DNA of 64,000 nt from NCBI GenBank assembly GCA_018296165.2, contig JACKQL020000001.1, positions 372,001 to 436,000 on the forward strand. Reading direction: 5' to 3'. The translations under genes were made by a program, and so were the position numbers. Below are positions 22,253 to 34,496 of this stretch, piece after piece. This stretch comes from Termitomyces sp. T153. Taxonomy: Eukaryota > Basidiomycota > Agaricomycetes > Agaricales > Lyophyllaceae. The stretch's first letter is position 1, and each line of letters begins with the position of its first letter. A model generated the notes under the pieces. It did no database searches. It was not told the origin of the DNA and worked only from the letters and a program-made list of their open reading frames with translations.

Positions 22253-25242
22253 TCAAGACTTGACGGCGCGCCAGAATGAAGCATACCTAGAGTTGATGAG
22301 TAAAATGCTAGACGACGGGCAGGAATGCACTGACATGTTAACCCTGTCGATGGCACACGAACCGTCACGAATCGCAACTGGTGTAACGTCAAATCCAGCT
22401 TTGCGGAATCTAATCAAAGCCGTGAGCACATGAATTGGAGATCGCGATCAAAGTGAGATCACATTTCGTTGTACCATGGCTTCCTCGACGCGGAGCGCCA
22501 GAACATCATCCCGCCTGTCGCGAGCACGCGGTAGAACTCTGCAACCTCCTCAACAGCATCTTGAGAGCCAGGGTTAAACCAGTCGAGGTGGTCCATGATC
22601 AGTGCCCGTGTTAAGGAGTTTGGTAAAAGTCCTCGGAGGACGCTGTTGAAGATAGCCGAGGTGAGATCATTGATAGAGTACAATTCACAAAACGAACTTT
22701 ACAATAGAATCGGTATGAAGACGGAAAGCATCTAGGCGGCCATTATTGTTGGACTTGAGAGCGTTGAAGCCTGGGAGGGTAAGATAGCTGGGGCAGCATG
22801 CTGGAGTGTAGTGTCCAAGGAGAGCCTGGCCAGTGTAAATCAGCAAAGGGAAAGACGGGTCAAAAAAGGAATCGATATATACTAGCAGATAAAAATAATT
22901 GTCAGTTTTGAGTAGATACTTCGAGATAAGAGGGTCCAAAGTGTGGCAAATGAAGTCATACATTGAACCCTCCTCCAAAAGCATCCTACGTTGGTTCAGG
23001 GGAACACCAAGAGCATTCCAACAGAACACAGGGTTTTGAAGAAGTGCAACCACGATGGGATTCAACAACACAGGTCGAAGCTTTTTCTGCCATATTTTAA
23101 CCTGCGCCTCAATGGTGTCGCTCTCGCATAGCCGACGAACATATTTGATGACACCTGCGATAGAGAATATGAGGCGTATGGCGCGAAGTGCCCATCCACT
23201 GTAACCGCGCAAGTAGAAAGCAGACGAAAAGGCGTCATCATTGAGCCGCCAGAACTGGTATGCGCTGGAGGAAAGATGGGGAGCGAGTTTGGAGTCGAGG
23301 AGCTTGCGAAAGGAGGGATGACGTCCAGAGCCGAAAAGGGAAAAGAACTCGTCATAAGACAGGCTTTGGAGGGCTGCAAGTTTCAGTTCAGCGAGGTGGC
23401 CTTGACTGTGGGATGATCAGATAGAGAATATCTTTGTGAAATTTCACTAACCAAGGATTCATGTCTACGCAGTGAATCTGATACTATAGATTAGATAGGG
23501 TCATATGTGTCAAGGACAGATAACTAACATATTGAGGCTGTGCTTCGATGGCGTAGTGGAGGGCATTGTCACCACCGGAGGTAATAATGAGCATGGAATC
23601 ATTTTTCGATAGATTGAGGTGTTTCATATCTTCAAACGGGTCTTCCTATTGTAACGTCAAACAAATGAAAGATTAAAGGATCTGAGTCGCTACCCATGTG
23701 AAAGAATAGACATAGGTTCTGAATTCCTTGTGAATAGGTTGTTCATAGTACGGTAAACGCCAGGGCTGGATACTGCTTATATGAAAGTAAGGGAAGTCGG
23801 ATGGGACCCATACCTTGTTGACTTGATAGTGGAACGAGCTCAACGGTGGTGTGATGTCAATGATAACATATGTGCTTCTATCCATTTCCTTGACGTTCAA
23901 GACCGGATCGCCATTTTCTAACGGCTGGACAAATTCTTCGACCCTTCCGTCATGCAACAGCATTGGCGAGCAGTTTCCGATGAGATTACCGCCCTCTACC
24001 TCGAACGTGTAGCAGACTTTGCTAACGTCACAGGTGCGGGGACGGCCAAGCCAGATGTAATAGGGGCTAGTAACAGGATTGAGCACAAGGGGCGAACACA
24101 AAACCTTTGCACACATTCGCACGATAAATGGAACGATAAACTGGTTTCGACCATTGTAACTTTTCACCTGCCAAGATTCATATGTTCAAGATCTCCTCAT
24201 CCAATGTCGCAATAGAGACTCACAGTGCCAAACTTATATTCGAGATATGATCTGCGAGAAGGGCCTAAAGAGACCTGTCAAAATCAATAAACAAAAAAAG
24301 TAAAATCAAAGTACGGAAGAATTCTGACATGATCAAAATCAAACCAGATTTGCCAGAACCAGCGAGAAAGCCAGCCACATTCCTTACTGGTACCACCGAT
24401 AGCCTTCTCATGAAGGGAAGGCTGCTTTCCAGCTGTGTAAAAATCTACTACTCCGAGGAGTCCATCTTCGGGTGCGAGAACATAATCAATGCGATCCAAT
24501 AGAGAATAATAGCTAGGAATCTAGTGATCGCTGTAACGGGTACGATTCATCAAATTTCAACTGGGGCATACCATAGACAAAGAATAACTCAATGTGATGA
24601 GACCAACACTTCCTTTGGGATCCTTCCCATTTGTCCACTCGGGAAGAATGAACTGGCACGCATCCTGGCACAAAACGATCACATTGGTCCATCCTTTAGC
24701 GGAAAAACGCTTTCTAGCGACCTGGAGCAACGGCTCACAAAGGTCAATAAGGTATACGGCGTCGAAAGACTTGATGGGAATATGTTTGTCCATGAGCTCA
24801 ATGTTATGCCCTGCAACAAGTCGATGCTAAGAAGACAACCGTGTAGACGGATGGTGGTACTGATGTACCTGTTCCACCTCCAAGATCCACCCAAACCAAG
24901 CGCTTTCTGGGTTTGAAGGCACGCAATGAGCGAAGATGGCTGGCAGAGAGGCTCAGCATGGTGTTACGACCGCGCAGGAGACTATTACGAGTCGTGTCGT
25001 AGATGTCGGCCTGGCCTTCATAGAACTATGACGTAATAATAGCTCAGCTCGAAAAATGGCAGGTTAAGTGTTACCTTGTCCAGCCGATTCTTTTGATCAG
25101 TTGCGCCGAGGGGGCGGATGAAGCAATGCCAGATAAATCGCAGCTGTGGGCGCAAAACCTGGTTGAGGATGGCAGCGACAAGGATGACCACTGTGAGAGC
25201 AGCAGCTGAACGCGAGATATCAGCGAGCTCCAAGCGGAGCAT
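22253..25242 (-). CDS. BTA1: BTA1 betaine lipid (DGTS) synthase, BtaB-BtaA fusion
   Basis: The enzyme makes the phosphorus-free lipid diacylglyceryl-trimethylhomoserine from diacylglycerol and S-adenosylmethionine. From the start MLRLELADIS (25242) comes a membrane segment (AAALTVVILVAAILNQVL), then a BtaB-like methyltransferase (VWVDLGGGTG, DLCEPLLQVARKRF, LITLSYSLSM). The BtaA-like 3-amino-3-carboxypropyl transferase follows (EFRTYVYSFTWEDP, DSMLIITSGGDNALHYAIEA, HCVDMNPCQGHLAELKLAAL, MDHLDWFNPGSQ, WRSASRKPWY). The last two exons are short: FRKAGFDVTPVAIRDG...DRVNM, then YASFWRAVKS and stop at 22253. About 10 introns are needed. The frame is open upstream to 25596 but without an ATG. Confidence 0.93.
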
Positions 25243-25881
25243 AATATAAAGACTTTTGCTGAAGAGAGAGGGAATATAACTGGAGATAGTACGGGATGGT
25301 GTAACCTTTTGTACGAACGCAGAATAGCTCGCCACACGGCAAACGTGATAGGCTAAGTCTGGGCTGGACTGGATGGGACGTAAATAGGAAAGGAAAGGAC
25401 GTTGTACTCGGGGATAGAGAGGCCAGATCTTTCGTGGCAACGTGAGTGGACAACGCACGAGGACCAGAAGTGACGAACGTGCGGGGCTGAAATATCGGAC
25501 CAACTGCAGACTCGGTACGAAGCAAGGGTCGGCTATACATAGATTATGATTATCAGCATTGTGGGCCACGAGGGCCGAGGCTGAGATCGTAGCCAATAAC
25601 TGCTATCGCATTGCGAGAAACGTGCCGAGTGCGGCCTTCGTGGTCGGGATAGCTGAAGCAACAGTATGAGTACATAGGTACTTTGGACGGACAATGGAGT
25701 TACGTAATGATAAATACTTGAAATAGAGTACTTATGTAATAAATGGTTATTAAGGCCGATGCACAATAGACCCAAATAAGCGCGCCAACTGCCGCAACAA
25801 GGCCAGCTCGCTACTTGTCATCTGTTGATAAGCTTAGTCTACCGGAGACTGAGCCCGCTGAGCATCCTCCATCTTCCAATC
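25243..25881. other. Divergent intergenic region BTA1/ELL
   Basis: About 640 bases between two divergent ATG codons. A frame upstream of the BTA1 start is open on the - strand but has no ATG, so I do not extend the protein. No RNA gene or clear element is recognised; both promoters must lie here. Confidence 0.45.
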
Positions 25882-28227
25882 ATGCCCCTCCCAGAGGCAA
25901 CCCTCTCTCTCGGGCCTCTCATTTCCCCTGGTGGTACCGAGCCCGTCAAGCCAAAGGTTGCCATGCTCGTTCGCTTGTCGTCTGCTACCATAGATGCTTT
26001 GACCTCGGTCATGAACGAGAAAGAAAAGGTTTATGTTGACCTTGGAAGTACTCCAGTGAGCAGATTCTGCAAAATAAGTCTATCTATCTTCTGATTTTGC
26101 TAGGGTATACACATCGATGGTACCTTCTACTCAATGCGCATGCAAAAAGAAGAAACACCCCACGAAATATATCTCCGTGTCCCACGAAGCAACAGCCTCA
26201 AGCTGTACGCAAATGTTTCTGAGAAACTCTTTATAGAACCTAACGAGATTGGAGACAATCTCAAGGACAAGATTCACAAGAAAACTGTTGAGGCTGCCAA
26301 GCAGCGGGACAATCGAAGAACAAAGTACATCGAGGCCCCATCCATACAGCCTGTCAAGGTCGCAAAGAAGAAGAAAGAGTCAGCCTCCATGTTCCATAAT
26401 GCCGCTCGCCTTTCCGACCAAGCAAAAGTCAACATATCCACCTTATCTGCACGCGTTCCATCTCCCGCCCTTCGGCCGTCTACAAAGTCGTCTTCAAAGG
26501 CTGCATCTTCATCATCTGATCTTTTCAACCGACTCATTCGTTGTATGGCTGTGAAACATCGGACCCGAGATATGATCGTTAAATTGGTGTCCGGCGACAA
26601 TCCATCACTTCGGCGCGACATTATAGAGCTAATGGACGAGGTGAGTTTTAACACTGCATCTATATCATTTCACACCACTGATTGTTGACCTATCTAGGTC
26701 GGCGAGCCAACATCTCCCTTCAAAAAAGGCGAAGACGCAGGGAGTAAGATATGGTGTCTCAAGGCAGAATCTTGGTTACATGTACGCCCCATGGAATGGC
26801 CCAATTTAAGCACCCAGGAACGCTTATATCTGTCGAGGACCGGCCGAATGAAACTCGCCACCTTAGGCTACAGTGAGAAGGATCCGGAGTGGGGTCCTTT
26901 TGCGTACCGATCGGCAGACAACAATGTTGCTCCAGAAAAAACAACTTCTTCTATGTCTTCAGGTGATGCTCGGCAACGAGAAAAACCAGATCTAGCTGCC
27001 AACAGTGGCATATCATCGAGCGAGGTTAAGAAGCCTAAAACAAAGCCTGACCGAAATGCCGAGACTCCCATAAAGGACGAGAGTCTCAAGGCCACTTCTC
27101 GAGTCAACAGTACCACGAAGGAGGTAGCAGGCTCGGTTTCTACAGCGAAAAAGGTGCCAGGGTCCGGCTTCAAAGCCGGAAAATCGGGTGCTCAGAATTC
27201 CAGCAGTGTTGTGGAAGCTTCTAGCCGGAGATCGGAGAAGGAACCCAAGCTACCTCGCCACTCGCTACCCATGGTACCATCGCAAACAACTCAAACAGAT
27301 AAAACAACCAATGGTGCAACCACCGCCCAACGCGTCAAGAAAGGTCGAGAATCGGACCCCGGATTTGGCTCGGAATCCGAGAGGGACATGAGCGTAAGAC
27401 TTAAATCGACCGTCAAACATGAAGGGCATGGTGTCGAGATGCCCACGCTCAAACGCCGGCAAGGATTTCCAGATAGTTACGATTCGGATGCTTCTGCAAG
27501 TTTACCAGCTTCCCAGAAGAAACGTAAAACGGAAACAGGAGCGATTGCTGTGTCATCGTTTTCACAAGATGTGCGTTCCAGAGACCTCTCCCTCCCCAAA
27601 AAACCGGATCTAGCACCACCACCCCATCAAAAACCCCGCAAGGAGCCAATTTCTCCATCCTCAGGTGCTTCTTTGCCGAAAATCAATAAGAAGGCAAACA
27701 ATTCCTCGCGTCTCAATACGACTGGCAATGTAAGCAAGAACCCATTACCCGAGAGCACAACATCCGCTTATTCTCGTGAGTCGCATGGTCGCAGCGAGGG
27801 TAAAGTGGGCGGAAAACGTCGCCGCGGATCACCAATATATACGTCGTCAGAGGACGAAGGTGAGATCAGTAAGATACGGCGCATCATTAAGGCGTCATCG
27901 CCTGCGGCTGAAACCAACGGTTACACCCAATTCCGTCGCCGCGAACACGAACGGGAACCACGACCCTTACCGACTGATCACGCAAGCTTACGCATGCGCT
28001 ACACTGCAACATATGGACAGTGTATGGCGGCTCTCACGACTTTGCTAGCTCAGAAGTCGAGGATTGATTTGATGTTGCGTCATGTGGACACTGGGTCAGT
28101 GACGGACTCTGACGGTGAGGGAGAGTTGATGGACGTGGAGGATTTGAAGAAGCTGAGTGGTGACTATGAGAGGATGCATGAGGAGTTGGAGACGATCCGT
28201 CAAAAGTTTGCTGAACCAGTCCAGTGA
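25882..28227 (+). CDS. ELL1: ELL-type RNA polymerase II elongation factor
   Basis: ELL stimulates Pol II elongation, usually with an EAF partner. The N-terminal ELL domain is seen in MLVRLSSATIDALTSVMNEKEKVYVDLG, GIHIDGTFYSMRMQKEETPHEIYLR, and farther on LIRCMAVKHRTRDMIVKLVSGD with IWCLKAESWLHVRPMEWP. A long disordered Lys/Ser-rich middle includes the basic patch GGKRRRGSPIY beside an acidic SSEDEGE run. The C-terminal occludin-homology domain is LRMRYTATYGQCMAALTTLL through DLKKLSGDYERMHEELETIRQKF. Two introns are placed (near 26056-26103 and 26642-26698). An open frame begins at 25825 without ATG; the first ATG in frame is 25882. Confidence 0.88.
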
Positions 28228-28583
28228 AGTTTGACAACAATTGGCAAAGCAATTTGTACAAGTATTACGACGTTCAACTTCCAGAAGAATCTCCGAGTCA
28301 CTTCTGTTGTTATATTAGTCTAGAGATATGAGAGTATCGTATCCACGCATTTTGTAATCGTAGTCACACACACACACACATATATAGATATCAGTATTTT
28401 GACAAATGTACCAGCAAATTGGAGAGAAAATTCTTGAAAAGGTTTCGGCCACTATAATTTCCGACTTCTACTTACATACTACTTGTTTGCTTTTCGTGAT
28501 TATCGAAAGGGCAAACAGCCCGTCTGCATCTTGGCTTCTGGCCCACTTGTTGCTGAACGTTCAATAGCAAGTATGTACTTACT
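28228..28583. other. Intergenic stretch with a short CA/TA microsatellite
   Basis: About 355 bases between two same-strand genes. A (CA)n run of about 7 units at 28366-28379 is followed by a TATATAGATATC stretch. No gene is seen; this is the ELL 3' UTR plus the promoter of the next gene. Confidence 0.5.
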
Positions 28584-30317
28584 ATGGTCAGCCTCATCCT
28601 CAAGGCTTTGGGAGTTAGCCGCCTGAATATAAGCAAAGTCTCCCTTTCGCCAAATACTTATCTACTCTACTCATCTATGGCACCCACCATCCAGAATGGC
28701 GTAGAACAGTCTGCGAGCTCCGATTCGAAAGATGCTCAATACCAGACTCCCTCTGCAGCATCTTCTCAGAGAGCGTACGACTTGCATCGCCTACGTTCGA
28801 TATCGAAGCTCTTGCGTCATCAGAATCGAGCAGAAACAGCACTCAAAGTCGCCGATACAATACAAAGTAGTGAGCCATACAAGTCGCCGATTCCACTCCA
28901 TGCCAAGATTGTTCCCCACGCAAGACCAACCTCGCAATTGGATACTTTTGGCCACCTTTCCGTTACAGAGCTCATATTGATTTCCTTGGCGGCTTTGATG
29001 GCCTTCATGGTTGGTGTAGTGGCGCTGGTGATGATGCGCTCGATCATTATAAAGAAGGTTCGACGGCTCCTCCACTGTGGCTGTGGTCGACGGCAAACCA
29101 AGAAACCTGTGGTGGACGACAAAGGTGCACTTGTAATGGGAGATGAATACGATGATCCCACCTGGGGGACACCGCCTCGCCTCGTATATGTTGAAGGTCT
29201 TGATGAGAGGTTCAAGGAACGTCATTCTACCTCACCCAACGATCCACCCTCTTCGTCTCTGGCAGTCATATCACTTGCCCCTTCTACGCCCACTTCTCCT
29301 CGTTTGTCGGCCGCTCGTGAAGACGACAGCTTTCAAGGCCGGTTAGAATATGAGGAACACGATATCACGCTGGCTTTAACTCGGGCACTTCGGGATGCCA
29401 CTGATGATCCGGACTTCAGCGCGACCTCTGTCCATTCAATGGCTTCTGGAGACGAAAGATTTTCAGCTCTCGGGTATCTTAAGAATTCGTCGATCCTTGA
29501 CTCCCTTCAGGCTAGTATAGACAATCTCGCCAACGGTATCCTTCCCTCCGATCGACCCAGGCAGTACTCCGATGCACCTACATCTTTACGAACGACAACT
29601 GCCGCTGACTCTATCGATTGCTTCCCTGTTTACAGCTCTGATCATTCGATGACTTCCCTTCACAGTATCAATAGCAGTCTTGATGATGGACCCGAAGAAG
29701 AGGTCTACGAAGTTAGATGCGCACATGCTCAGAGCATTGACTTAAAGAAAGGTGTTCTTGTCACTTGCAGGCGCACATCGTCTACCTGCAATATCGCAAA
29801 TTCTGGCGCGCTGCCTACTTTTGTTATTTCGGAAGCTCCACCTAATCTAATGCCCCTGGATGACCTGAACTTCGCCCCATTGTTCTCGCTTAATAACTCA
29901 ATGCCAAGTAAGGCCAGCCTCTCTGGATGCACTACGACACCTTCTTGGTCTTCCATCGTCAGAGAGAATTCTCGCGGTACGATGGCGTCTCTTTCAAGTT
30001 CCTCCTCAACTACGGCTATGGATGGTTGGATTCGGGATGACGAACAGCATCTTCACCCGCTAGTCCCTTTTCTCATGTTGACACGACCGAGTGACTCCAG
30101 TATCTATACGGCTGAATCCTATAGGAGCAGCATCTCTATTGATCTTTGCGATTTCCCTTTACCCCCTATATCCGCCAAACCATCGTATTATTCAAAGTTA
30201 GTAGATCAATTTCAACGTGCACCGAAACGAATATGGGACAACCACTCCGCGGACTCTAGTGTAGCACAGAAGAGATCCACGGTCGAACGCTTTATCAAGA
30301 TGTATTCAAGTGCGTAG
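28584..30317 (+). CDS. Single-pass membrane protein of unknown function
   Basis: One uninterrupted frame of 577 codons, unusual here where most genes have many introns. A hydrophobic segment at residues 128-155 (ELILISLAALMAFMVGVVALVMM) is followed by a basic stop-transfer stretch (IIIKKVRRLLHCGCGRR), predicting an N-out, C-in topology. The N-terminal part is a hydrophilic 100-residue region; the C-terminal 400 residues are Ser/Thr/Asp-rich and probably disordered, with a conserved-looking block PTWGTPPRLVYVEGLDERF just after the membrane. I do not recognise the family. An in-frame ATG at 28677 (MAPTIQNG) is an alternative start. Codon use and frame length support a real gene. Confidence 0.75.
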   Translation: MVSLILKALGVSRLNISKVSLSPNTYLLYSSMAPTIQNGVEQSASSDSKDAQYQTPSAASSQRAYDLHRLRSISKLLRHQNRAETALKVADTIQSSEPYKSPIPLHAKIVPHARPTSQLDTFGHLSVTELILISLAALMAFMVGVVALVMMRSIIIKKVRRLLHCGCGRRQTKKPVVDDKGALVMGDEYDDPTWGTPPRLVYVEGLDERFKERHSTSPNDPPSSSLAVISLAPSTPTSPRLSAAREDDSFQGRLEYEEHDITLALTRALRDATDDPDFSATSVHSMASGDERFSALGYLKNSSILDSLQASIDNLANGILPSDRPRQYSDAPTSLRTTTAADSIDCFPVYSSDHSMTSLHSINSSLDDGPEEEVYEVRCAHAQSIDLKKGVLVTCRRTSSTCNIANSGALPTFVISEAPPNLMPLDDLNFAPLFSLNNSMPSKASLSGCTTTPSWSSIVRENSRGTMASLSSSSSTTAMDGWIRDDEQHLHPLVPFLMLTRPSDSSIYTAESYRSSISIDLCDFPLPPISAKPSYYSKLVDQFQRAPKRIWDNHSADSSVAQKRSTVERFIKMYSSA

Positions 30318-30381
30318 GAAAGGAAAAGTACATAGTTAAAATTATTTACATAGTGTAAGGCATCAAAACATGGCCATGTAT

Positions 30382-30387
30382 CACGTG
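30382..30387. promoter_or_regulatory. CACGTG element upstream of the P450 gene
   Basis: An E-box core about 100 bp upstream of the P450 start codon, in a 170-bp gap. Position is the only support for a regulatory role. Confidence 0.25.
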
Positions 30388-30487
30388 CACTCATTTCGAA
30401 GTCGCGTGGGTTGTTTTATTGTTCTCCTCGGGTATCTCTTGTTATAATGGACTCGAGGCATCAACGCAGCTTATCCGCGAATCGCTA

Positions 30488-32606
30488 ATGTCTCTAGCTT
30501 TTATCCTCAACAGCCTGCTGGCTTCCGTCATCTTCCTTCTTTTTCGTTTTGTCTATGAGAACTTCGTCAAGGTCAGGTGGAGTCCTCTACATCAAATCGC
30601 TGGACCACCGGTCAGCGGGTGGTTCAAGAACCACCTATATGCTGTACTGGAGTACGTCAGGAGAAAAATTTCACTACTTTTCTTACTCTTCGATTTAGGC
30701 CCTCAGTCTCGCCTAAAGTTTACGAAATGTTCATCAAGAGATATGGTCGTTCAATCAGGATTCGGGGGGTCGGACCGGTACGTTCTGTTTGTCGTCTTAC
30801 AAGAATTACTTATTAAATCTCATTTTCAGTGGGATGAGCGTCTTCTGACTCTTGACCCGGTCTCTGTTGCTCATGTGCTCAAGAATTCGACCATTTATGA
30901 AAAACCATGGCAATCCAGGAGGCTCATAACAAGCCTCATCGGTTGTGGCATGCTTTCAGCAGAGGGTCAAGTCCACAAAAGACAACGAAGAGTTGCTACG
31001 CCTGCTTTTTCCGTCCAAAATCTGCGCGCTTTGGTGCCAATCGTGTTTAGAAAGGGCGAAGAACTAAAGGAGCGGTGGTCAAATATGATCGCATTAACCT
31101 CTAATGATCACGAAAAAACTTCTGAAGAGACCCTGAGAATTGATGTATGTCACTGGATTAGTCGAGCGACGTTCGATGTCATTGGGGCTGCAGGTAAACA
31201 ATTCATAGTCACAGCGAGTGCAGATGTTAATTTACGAGGTGGACAGGATTTGGCTACGAGTTTAACGCTATCAAAGATGAAACAAACGAACTTTTCTGCG
31301 CGTACAAGGAGATGTTTGAGGTTGCAATCTCACAAGGCAACGCTTCCAGGACCCTCTTCAATATATATTTTCCATCTATCAGTCGCTTATTCGTGAGTAT
31401 TTATCTTCTGTTTATGTGATGTCCTTCGGAATAGAATGTTGTTGATTCGCACAGCCTGACAAGATTATGCGTACTGTAGAGCGATCTCAGAAGACAATCC
31501 ATCGGGTTGCAAGTCAACTAATCCAGGAGAATAAACGAAAATTACAGGAGGCTGAAAAAAGTGGATCCTCTTTTCTCGGAAAAGACCTTCTAAGTCTACT
31601 CAGTGAGTCATCTGCTCATCAGAAAACTATAGTCCTAGTCTGACGTCGTTCTTAGTGAAATCTAATGCATCAACGGACCTTCCTCCAGAGCATCGCATAT
31701 CTGATGAGGATATACTTCATAACATAAATACCTTTATGTTTGCTGGCTCAGACACCACATCTCTTAGCGTGACTTGGACCTTACTGATGCTGGCACGACA
31801 CCCTGAAACACAGACACGTTTGCGTGAAGAGCTTTTGTCAGTCGCGTGCTTCTCCACTGGCGATTTAACGAGTTTGACTGAGGATGAGATACATTCTTTG
31901 TACGATAACATCGCCAACTTGTCATTTCTCAACAATGTCTGCCGGGAATCACTACGACTTGTGCCACCTGTCCATTCATCTATACGAGTTGCCACACAGG
32001 ATGATGTGGTCCCAACATCATATCCTGTATGCAGGCGAGACGGTACGATTGACGAAGGCAGGCGAAGTGTGACTGTACCGAAGGGAAGCTTCGTTCATGT
32101 GGCCGTGGAGGGGTTCAACCTAGACAAGGGAATTTGGGGCGACGATGCTTGGGAATTCCAGTATGTTTTTTTCGTAATTATCGTGTATTCGTCAGTGTTG
32201 ACTGAAGATATATGTACTAGTCCGGATCGCTGGGATAACCTCCCGGAAACAGCTGTACAGCAACCTGGGCTTTATTCAAATATCCTGAGCTTCTCCGCTG
32301 GTCCTCGAGTACGTGTCTATGCTTCATTCATGCAATATCTTGATAGCTTGGTTCCGCAGTCATGCATCGGAATGCGATTCTCGTTGATTGAGTTTAAAAC
32401 CTTTTTGTACATCTTGATAACAAGTTTTGTTTTCAAAGTTACCGACGAGAAGATTTTCAAGGCAAATGTGTATGTACTTTTCCCTGCTACCGGAGACTCT
32501 GTTAATGCAAACGGACAGTGTGGTGACGCGGCCATATGTATCTGGCAAATACAAAGAGGGCAGTCAGTGTCCATTGCTCGTATCTCATTACATCCCGACA
32601 GAGTAG
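30488..32606 (+). CDS. Cytochrome P450 monooxygenase
   Basis: An N-terminal membrane anchor (LAFILNSLLASVIFLLFRFVY) is followed by a proline-rich hinge (IAGPPVSGW), helix C region (HKRQRRVATPAFS), I-helix FMFAGSDTTSLSVTW with the AGxDTT motif, K-helix ESLRLVPPVHSSIR (ExxR), and heme loop FSAGPRSCIGMRFSLIEFK with the Cys ligand (joined across an intron after GPR). The last intron (GTATGT..GGACAG) yields VVVTRPYVSGKYKEGSQCPLLVSHYIPTE and the stop at 32604-32606; without it the tail is not P450-like. It is ER-bound and uses a P450 reductase. The substrate cannot be told. Basidiomycetes carry many such genes; no biosynthetic neighbours are present. Confidence 0.93.
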
Positions 32607-32868
32607 TAGATGGGACCTCTGTTACTTTATGCTGTGTCACAGTTTGAATAGGTTGTCTATCAATGCGAGTTTTCTTCGGCCCTATAACCAATTATGAGGT
32701 ACCAGATCCAGACGTCTGGTTGAATTCGTCCCAGGGACCCATATATATGCGAAACGCTAGGTTGATATGTTCTACTTTTAGTTTACAATTACAATGTCCT
32801 TAATTCCTACAAAACGAAAGTAAATGTCAGGTCGAAAATTGTTCGCGTAGAACATCATCCAGCATGTT

Positions 32869-34496
32869 TTAATCCATCGTAGCTACCTTCGCGATACTCT
32901 TTACCCTACTCGCAGTCTTTCCCCAACTAAACATGCTGACGCTCGCTCGCGCCAGAAGCTTACGCATGCGTGAGCGTGGCCCCCGCTCTGCCTCTCGCTC
33001 AGGCGTGATATCCATGAATGACTTAGGTATAGATGACGGGACAGTAGGCTGGTTTCGCATGGGTCGACGGTCAGAGGGTGCCCAAGATACCTTGGGCGGA
33101 ACGGGGGTTGATGGATGCCCAGGATCTGGTCTAAATGTTGGAAGGGGAACGTAAGGGCGAGGCATCGGTTTCTTGCGCCCTGCGCTCGCAAGTGACGGTG
33201 GGCTTAGTGACATACGAAACTCTCGTTTCTTTCGGTCTTCCTCGAGGACAGCAGCACCGAGACTCGACAGCTGACGTGGATCATGTGCCTTCAACTTCTC
33301 AATGCTCAGATCCAGGCGATCTATATATTCAGAAAGCTCGAGAGGCAAAGCACCAAAGGGTTTTTGCGCCGCGGGGCCGATAGAAGCCTTGATGGAGGAA
33401 TCTTCCCTCAGTCCGATGGAAGATGCGGATCGCGCTAAGGGAAGAGAGGCTGCTTCTGATTGCCTGTTATGGACAACTGTTGCCGTAGTCGCGCGTTTCC
33501 AGGAATTATCCTTGCCCGCTCCAGGAAGAGACGGCAGAGGCGACGAGGCCAGTTTCTGAGATACAAACGACGAGTGCTGCTTTGTGAAACAATTTCGGGG
33601 GGCATTGTTAGCACTGGCTTGATGAACAGTTGAGCACGTCATGTCGAGACCCTCAAGATCGTAGGTGTGGCGAGAATCAATGGAGATATTACTGGTACTA
33701 TCCAATTGATGAAACAGTGCAGGCAAGGGCTTGGATATCTGAATCGAGACTCCCCAGCGCTTCCTAAGAAGATCGATGACCTGGTCCGCTTCTCCCAGGT
33801 CGAACATAGGAGAACTATGCATACGCCGCAAATGTAATGTCTCGCTGATTGGGGGTGGCTCAGGGAAAGAGTAATCCAGAGACTGATTAATCGATACATC
33901 TGAATCCGAGTCTGCCTCTGTGTATGTCGTAAGAGGTGTTGACGCCAGACTTGACACGTCGAATATGGGTGAATCTCTCGCCTCCTTGCGATTGAGCCCA
34001 AAGTCGCTACATAATCGCCTATGTCTGCGAGGATCTACCAGTGGTTTTCTCAATTCATGGACGCCTGTGCCACTAGGCAACATAGAAGGGCGCCGAAGAG
34101 CAAGACTAGGGGAACTTTCATGTGACGAAGCAGGCGACGAAGCTACTCCTCCGTCAAAACCCGTCCTTGGAGCAGCAATGAAGGGTGACACCTGTATAGA
34201 AGAATGAGGCGAATGGCTGCCAAACCGAATGAGAAGCAGGACATAAGTGTGAACTAGGCTTGTCACCTTCTTCGATTAGTTTGGACTAGCTCGGCGTGAC
34301 TAGGCTCACTAAGTCCGGGGACAGATGGATAGGGTTCACGAACAACGTGGGGGCCGTTGACTCGTAAAATACGGCATCGGGGTTTGTCTGCGCGTGACGA
34401 GGGTGGAGTACGGAAGTCGCGCAAAGAGCGGGAGTGGAGGAGAGATTTGGAATGGCGAGAATCGGCAGCGGTACGAGCAGAATACATGACCTGCAT
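32869..34496 (-). CDS. Disordered protein of unknown function
   Basis: Two exons. The first starts MQVMYSARTAADSRHSKSLL and is joined at AGA AG|GTGACA..TTGGCAG|C to SHSPHSSIQVSPF, a join that keeps frame. The second exon runs about 450 codons to the stop at 32869. It is Ser/Pro-rich with a possible folded block around LGEADQVIDLLRKRWGVSIQISKPLPALFHQL and a helical piece LSEYIDRLDLSIEKLKAHDPRQLSSLGAAVLEEDRKKREFRM near its C-terminal third. The end is basic. I do not recognise a family. It converges with the P450 gene. Confidence 0.7.

Noticed and set aside
25243..25596. N-terminal extension of BTA1
   Set aside because: The frame is open but contains no ATG; the first ATG in frame is at 25242 and gives a normal BTA1 N-terminus.
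28366..28395. CA/TA microsatellite as a functional element
   Set aside because: Short, common in fungal UTRs, no other support.
30488..32606. Start of a secondary-metabolite cluster around the P450
   Set aside because: Neighbours are an unknown one-TM protein, a disordered protein and RPS2; no synthase, transporter or regulator is next to it.
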